This document shows positions 59,766 to 64,000 of a stretch of DNA of 64,000 bases, piece by piece. The stretch spans positions 310,001 through 374,000 of the forward strand of contig JAACJP010000038.1 in the NCBI GenBank assembly GCA_013368375.1, in the 5' to 3' direction. Below the pieces are notes generated by a model, which was not told the DNA's origin, made no database searches, and was given only the letters and a program-made list of their open reading frames with translations. Source of the stretch: Tricholomella constricta (taxonomy: Eukaryota > Basidiomycota > Agaricomycetes > Agaricales > Lyophyllaceae). The translations under genes were made by a program, and so were the position numbers. Position 1 is the stretch's first letter. Each line of letters opens with the position of its first letter.

Positions 59766-61060
59766 AATCCTTCCAGTCCCGAAGGTCTTGATTACCTTCA
59801 CCGGCATCAAAGCTGTAAGGAGTGACCCGACTAGATTCAAAGATATCTACGAGAAATCCATTCTCATGTTTGATGCGATCGCGAAGTATTTATGAACCCT
59901 TTTGCATGTAATAACCGTCTAATCTCTGTTGGTATTAGGCACGACACGGACAAAGCGATGGTTCTCCATACGCTATCCGAGAAGAAATTTTTAAACTATC
60001 ACCCCATCTAGATTGCCGCAGTCATCAAGGCTCTAATCCAACAGAAATCATGGAAGTATGTGGCCACCGTGTGCCCTCGACCTTTGATATATATATTGAG
60101 CTTGTTGCAGGTATCTGAATGTCGCCGGGAACTACGTTGATGTAGTCAAACACGTCATTAAGGCGGTCGCTGTTCATACAGCTGCTGATAAAATGGTTTG
60201 TACTTACGAATCTCGGTCTTGATTTCTGATCCCATACGCTGCGTAATAAAAACTCGGATTTCTTCGGACCAAAAGCAATCCGTCAGGCATCTACATGGAA
60301 AACGAAATTTTCGATATGCTGGTGACTCTTGTAAGTGTCGCCCCCTCCTAATGACGAAGTTATAGCTGACCTCCTTTTTTAGTTTACGTACGTCCTCGTA
60401 GACAGGATTTTTGCCTTGTGCTAACAACTCCATAGAGTCACCTTCCTCACGTTCGACGAACCTGAAACCTGAAACTAGTTTCGCACTACACGAGGCCGCC
60501 GCGCAGGCTGGAACGAATATCGGAGCACTTGCCGCAAAGTCACTATGGAATTTTACCCCTCCTCAGCCCGTAAGTATTTCTTTCTTTTGCATCTATCTAA
60601 TTGCCATAACGTCACGCAGAATCTTCTGGGCAAATTGACGGCTGGAGCGTCGTCCTTCTGGCCAGCTAACGACAACGCGTACTGTCCTCAGTAGGTCGGC
60701 GGCCACTGGACGGCCTCTCGACGAGCTCCTTGGGAACATCCTTAGGATTGCCGTTGGTGCTTCCGTCAATTGGGCACATGCTGCTGTCAATGTCGTCGAT
60801 TTCTGCCTTGACAATGCCAGGGCTAAGGAGAGGCAGCGTGTCATCGAATTAGTGAAGAAAAATGATGCGGGAAGCGCTCTGTTGCTGCGCGGATATGTTT
60901 CTGAGGCGATGCGTGCGTTCTTCTCACAACTCATACCCTGATTCCCGGTAAACGATGAACTGAACTATCACTTACCAGCTGGATTTCTTAAACATTTCGT
61001 ACAAGCAACCACTGATCCAATTCTCCGATGGACAATCGAAGGATTGCTTCAATCTGTCCG
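59766..61060 (+). pseudogene. Psi-producing oxygenase (Ppo, linoleate diol synthase) relic, P450-like part
   Basis: Fragments follow the order of the C-terminal cytochrome P450-like domain of fungal fatty-acid dioxygenases. They are VPKVLITFTGIKAVRSDPTR, HDTDKAMVLHTLSEKKFLNY, AAVIKALIQQKSWKY, NVAGNYVDVVKHVIKAVAVH, SGIYMENEIFDMLVTL, SFALHEAAAQAGTNIGALAA, LLGNILRIAVGASVNWAHAA and LLRGYVSEAMR. Introns are still recognisable. Lesions include a TAG at 60009-60011 and a 7-bp tandem duplication (CTGAAAC twice, about 60463-60476) that shifts the frame after FDEPE. Ppo enzymes make oxylipin signals. This copy lacks the peroxidase half and cannot work. Confidence 0.75.
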
Positions 61061-62258
61061 TTATGTAGGCAAGTCTACCTAAATTTTTGTTGTTTGCTTT
61101 TATCCTGTTGTAACGTTTCTGATTCTCAAGGCTCCAGGACGCGTATCTTCTTCGGATAAGGGTAAGCTATCTCAGTATTGCATTACACGATACCTATGAC
61201 TAGAATTCAATCGTTCGACCCATTGTCAAGTCGATGACGTCCGAATCCGAGGTTGGACAGTCTTGTATTCAATTTTAGGGCGTGCAGGGATAACTCCACA
61301 ATGCGCGAAGTCCCCTGTACATCTCTCTTCCACACGTCAAGATGGCCTAAGTTTCTCATGACTGTGCATATTTTCAAATGACGAGCGCGAAACCCTCCCT
61401 ATTGAAACGCACTCTGCAACCGCCTCCAAGACGTTGGAAGAAATCGATTTTCGGAAATGGTAGGGGAGCAGCATGGAGGTCAATGGATCTACTCACAATG
61501 ATTTTCAGGTCGATCGTAATTGAGATGATGACCATTAGGACACAAGCTCGCCATGCTGTTTTTCTGCATGGAATGGTTTAACGCCGGACTAGTGGGCACC
61601 ATCAGCGTTCAGCTTTAAGTGATCTTGAATCAGTTAAGGACTCGAACTACTCGGAGAGGCTCAGTGGCGCCTACGAATGGCACTCACGGTTTTCAGGAAG
61701 GAAGCGTACGCCCATGTACACCCTCATTTTTCTGTTTTCTATGATCACTTTCTAATGCATGTGCACGTCATTGACAGCTTGATTGCTTCCTCGACGCTGC
61801 CACCGCCACCGCACTCGAGCTCTCTGCTCTCCCCCTACAACACCCTCTTCCTCTTCCTCGTCTACAACCACCACCACCCCACCGGTACCACGCCAGCTTG
61901 AAGTCATCGCCCACGCACATCGCACATCGCACATCGCAAGCTACACAACAGGTACATCATCCTTTCGCAGTATCGGAACCCTCCACCGCTGTCTACAATT
62001 GCTTCTGAGGTATCGCTCTCGCACGGAGGTCAGGGGCAGGAAGGCGGGGCTGAGGCCGAGGGCTGCGGGCTGCGGCGTGCGGCGTGCGGCGTGCGGCGTG
62101 CTGGAGAAGGAGGGAAAGGCGCTGGTGAGTGTATGTGTTCCAGGTCTTTGTCCCTCCCTCCCTTTCGCTCCCCTTTCGCTCGCCACCCTTACCCTCTTTC
62201 TTGACGTCCGTCACGACCCCTTCAAGTTCTTAACAGTTCTGAGCTCTTCTTCCGTCTA
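61061..62258. other. Unresolved stretch between two relics
   Basis: No alignable coding sequence. A short GCGGCGT tandem run lies near 62068-62100. Confidence 0.4.
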
Positions 62259-62490
62259 GTGGTTTCAAAGACACACACCCCAAGGTTCTCCTGTCCCACA
62301 TCCTCCGCGCCGTTTACACCTAGTCCTGCCTCGACCCCGCCCTCGTCAAGGACATCTTTGTCGGGAACGTCCTCCCGGCTGGCGGAGGCGCCGTTGCTGC
62401 CCGCATGGCTGCTCTGCGCTCCAACGTACCTTACACTGCCTCCTTCTTCACACCGTCAACCGCTAGTGCTCCTTTGGCCTCAACAGCGTC
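62259..62490 (+). pseudogene. Peroxisomal 3-ketoacyl-CoA thiolase relic
   Basis: The plus strand reads GFKDTHPKVLLSHILRAVYT, a stop, LDPALVKDIFVGNVLPAGGG, AVAARMAALRSNVPYTASFF, then the region of the catalytic cysteine (CSFGLNSV) in a shifted frame. This is the N-terminal part of the thiolase fold, normally GGFKDT...ILRAVY.KA.LDPALVxDIxVGNVL. Lesions are a TAG at 62321-62323, a 2-nt insertion in the TASFFTVNRQC segment, and a stop replacing the Gln before the active-site Cys. The C-terminal two thirds are absent. The intact enzyme completes each round of beta-oxidation. Confidence 0.75.
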
Positions 62491-64000
62491 ACCCCGAGTG
62501 CTTTGTCGGTGCGTCCTGTCTCTGGACTACGACTCATTATGGTTCGTAGGCGAAGCACGACTGCACGGAATATCAGACTGCAACGGATATGTACAAAGCA
62601 AAGCTCCCTCTTCTCCAGGTCATGACGATTGATGACCTCCTGGATTACAACGTTGACGCGATGGTCGAGCGAACAAAAAGATAGCTCTATCTGACTGGGA
62701 TGATGCACTGTGTGAGTGGAGAGTTGAGCCATGGGTGAGAAGTACTGAACGATGGTGAAGTGGAGATGTTCTTATAGATGGAATTGTGTAGTACCATATC
62801 AAATATCAGCCTCGTATTCGTGACGAGTGGGCACCGAAAGTGAAGGATCGTGTTGTTCACGACGGCTAGCACTTCGAGTCACAGCATGAGCACGGTGGTT
62901 ACGCTCCACGACGATAGGGCCTCTGACAGTCGACCTGATCTAGAAATGCACATCCACAAAAGCAAATTTAAACAAATTGTATACAGTAATAGGATCCTGA
63001 TCTTCGATGAACTCGTCTATCTCCTGGTGCAGCCCTTCCGCAGAAAGAGCAGACACTGGTATTGTCGAGGGTGTGCTAAGGTCTTGTAAGACGTATGATG
63101 GATTCGCTGCGACCATCAACCCTTCTCCGCGCGTACTTCGCTTCTCTCCATAGTATCGTTCACCTTAGCACCTGGAAATCTAAGTCGAAATTAGATACAT
63201 GGAGCACCAGTGAAAGATATCGTGGCCTATATCACTTACCCAAGGCATGACGCGATAGCGAAGATCTTCGTGTTGAGTGAATTAGTAGAATCGCACCATA
63301 TCAGCACCTGCGAATGTCATTCGCTTCCATTCCATCCATTCCATCCATTCCGTACATCCACTCCACATCTTCTGCCCACAACCGTGTCAGTGGAGGGAGG
63401 CTATATGCGGGAAAGAGAACGAAAATCTCTTGTTTCACCAGTATGTCACTGGGAGGATGGACTAAATCAGTCTTGGGCTGGCGATGATAATTCGGTCGTC
63501 CGCCAATCGCCGTCACGGCTGTAGTGTACACGCGAGGTCAGTGGAAAGAAAGAGATGAGTACATCGTGTCAATGAGCATCAAACGCACCTCTGTCCTCGT
63601 GTAGGGGGATCCGGCGAATAAACAGATACAACGGCCGCGTGGTAAGAGATCGCATGGCGTCAGTCAACTGTTTGCGAAGACGGGGCTGCCTCACTTACCT
63701 TGAATACTCAGGGGTCGAAGGGAGCAGCGAAGACGGTTAATGAGACGAAGATCTGTATTTACTTGTAAGATGTCAGACTGTGCCGGGTGAAACGGGATAA
63801 CATGGGTAACACACCTAGACATCTAAGGGAACCCGTACGCTTGAGGACGATTCGCCTGCGATTTGTGAGATTAACGAAGCAAGTTAATTTGATGTCAAAG
63901 TATCGATGCGAGGGGAGGTAGTACGCACCAAAGAAAATGATGCCCTCATCGCAAAAGTTCAACTACAGGTTTCGTCGTCAGCCCGTCGCCGTCAGGACCG
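62491..64000. other. No supported gene
   Basis: Short ORFs only. An (ATTCC/ATCC)n-like run lies at about 63326-63350. Confidence 0.4.

Overview
The window looks like a gene-poor, repeat-rich stretch of a filamentous basidiomycete genome, most likely a mushroom-forming agaricomycete. Genes are cut by many 44-69 nt GT-AG introns. Several predicted proteins belong to families I know mainly from Agaricomycetes: a seven-transmembrane protein, an HRDA-type kinase, an F-box-like protein and large transposase families. I see no rRNA, tRNA or CRISPR array. Gene models were spliced by hand; the strong ones keep frame through every junction.

Layout. 1-4.2 kb: a divergent pair of multi-copy-type genes (a viroplasmin-like N-terminal part and an 887-residue protein). 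4.4-6.3 kb: dense tandem repeats built around the palindrome TGATGCATCA, then 87-93 bp repeats. 6.8-9.8 kb: a gene fragment and a roughly 300-bp repeat array with hairpins. 10.7-12.6 kb: a pyruvate dehydrogenase kinase-type gene whose last domain runs into a PAS-like segment. 13.3-14.7 kb: a dead jacalin-like gene. 14.9-16.2 kb: an F-box-like gene. 16.5-22.2 kb: an apparently intact DNA transposon with a 12-exon transposase and a divergent 7-exon companion. 23.7-25.5 kb: relic of tRNA-dihydrouridine synthase 1. 26.9-28.6 kb: a second copy of the 13-14.7 kb block, with an intact jacalin-like gene. 29.8-33.0 and 37.7-42.8 kb: a tandem segmental duplication carrying an ASCC1/AKAP7-type 2H phosphoesterase, dead in the first copy and intact in the second. 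33.6-35.6 kb: a kinase gene split by a 698-bp hAT-like insertion. 43.6-44.9 kb: a disordered protein. 47.5-49.2 kb: an intact 7TM gene. 49.7-51.0 kb: F-box-like remains. 52 kb: a possible MITE end. 57.8-62.5 kb: relics of PDH kinase, a psi-producing oxygenase (Ppo) and peroxisomal 3-ketoacyl-CoA thiolase.

The common theme is duplication and decay. The relics keep their introns, so they arose by DNA-level copying, not retroposition. At least three transposon-like systems are present. The most notable observations are the precise hAT-like insertion with its 8-bp target duplication, the complete two-gene transposon, the PDK-PAS junction, and the palindrome array beside the first gene pair. Long stretches (about 7.0-8.4, 9.8-10.6, 28.6-29.8, 35.7-37.7, 44.9-47.5, 53.4-57.7 and 62.6-64 kb) hold no gene I can support.
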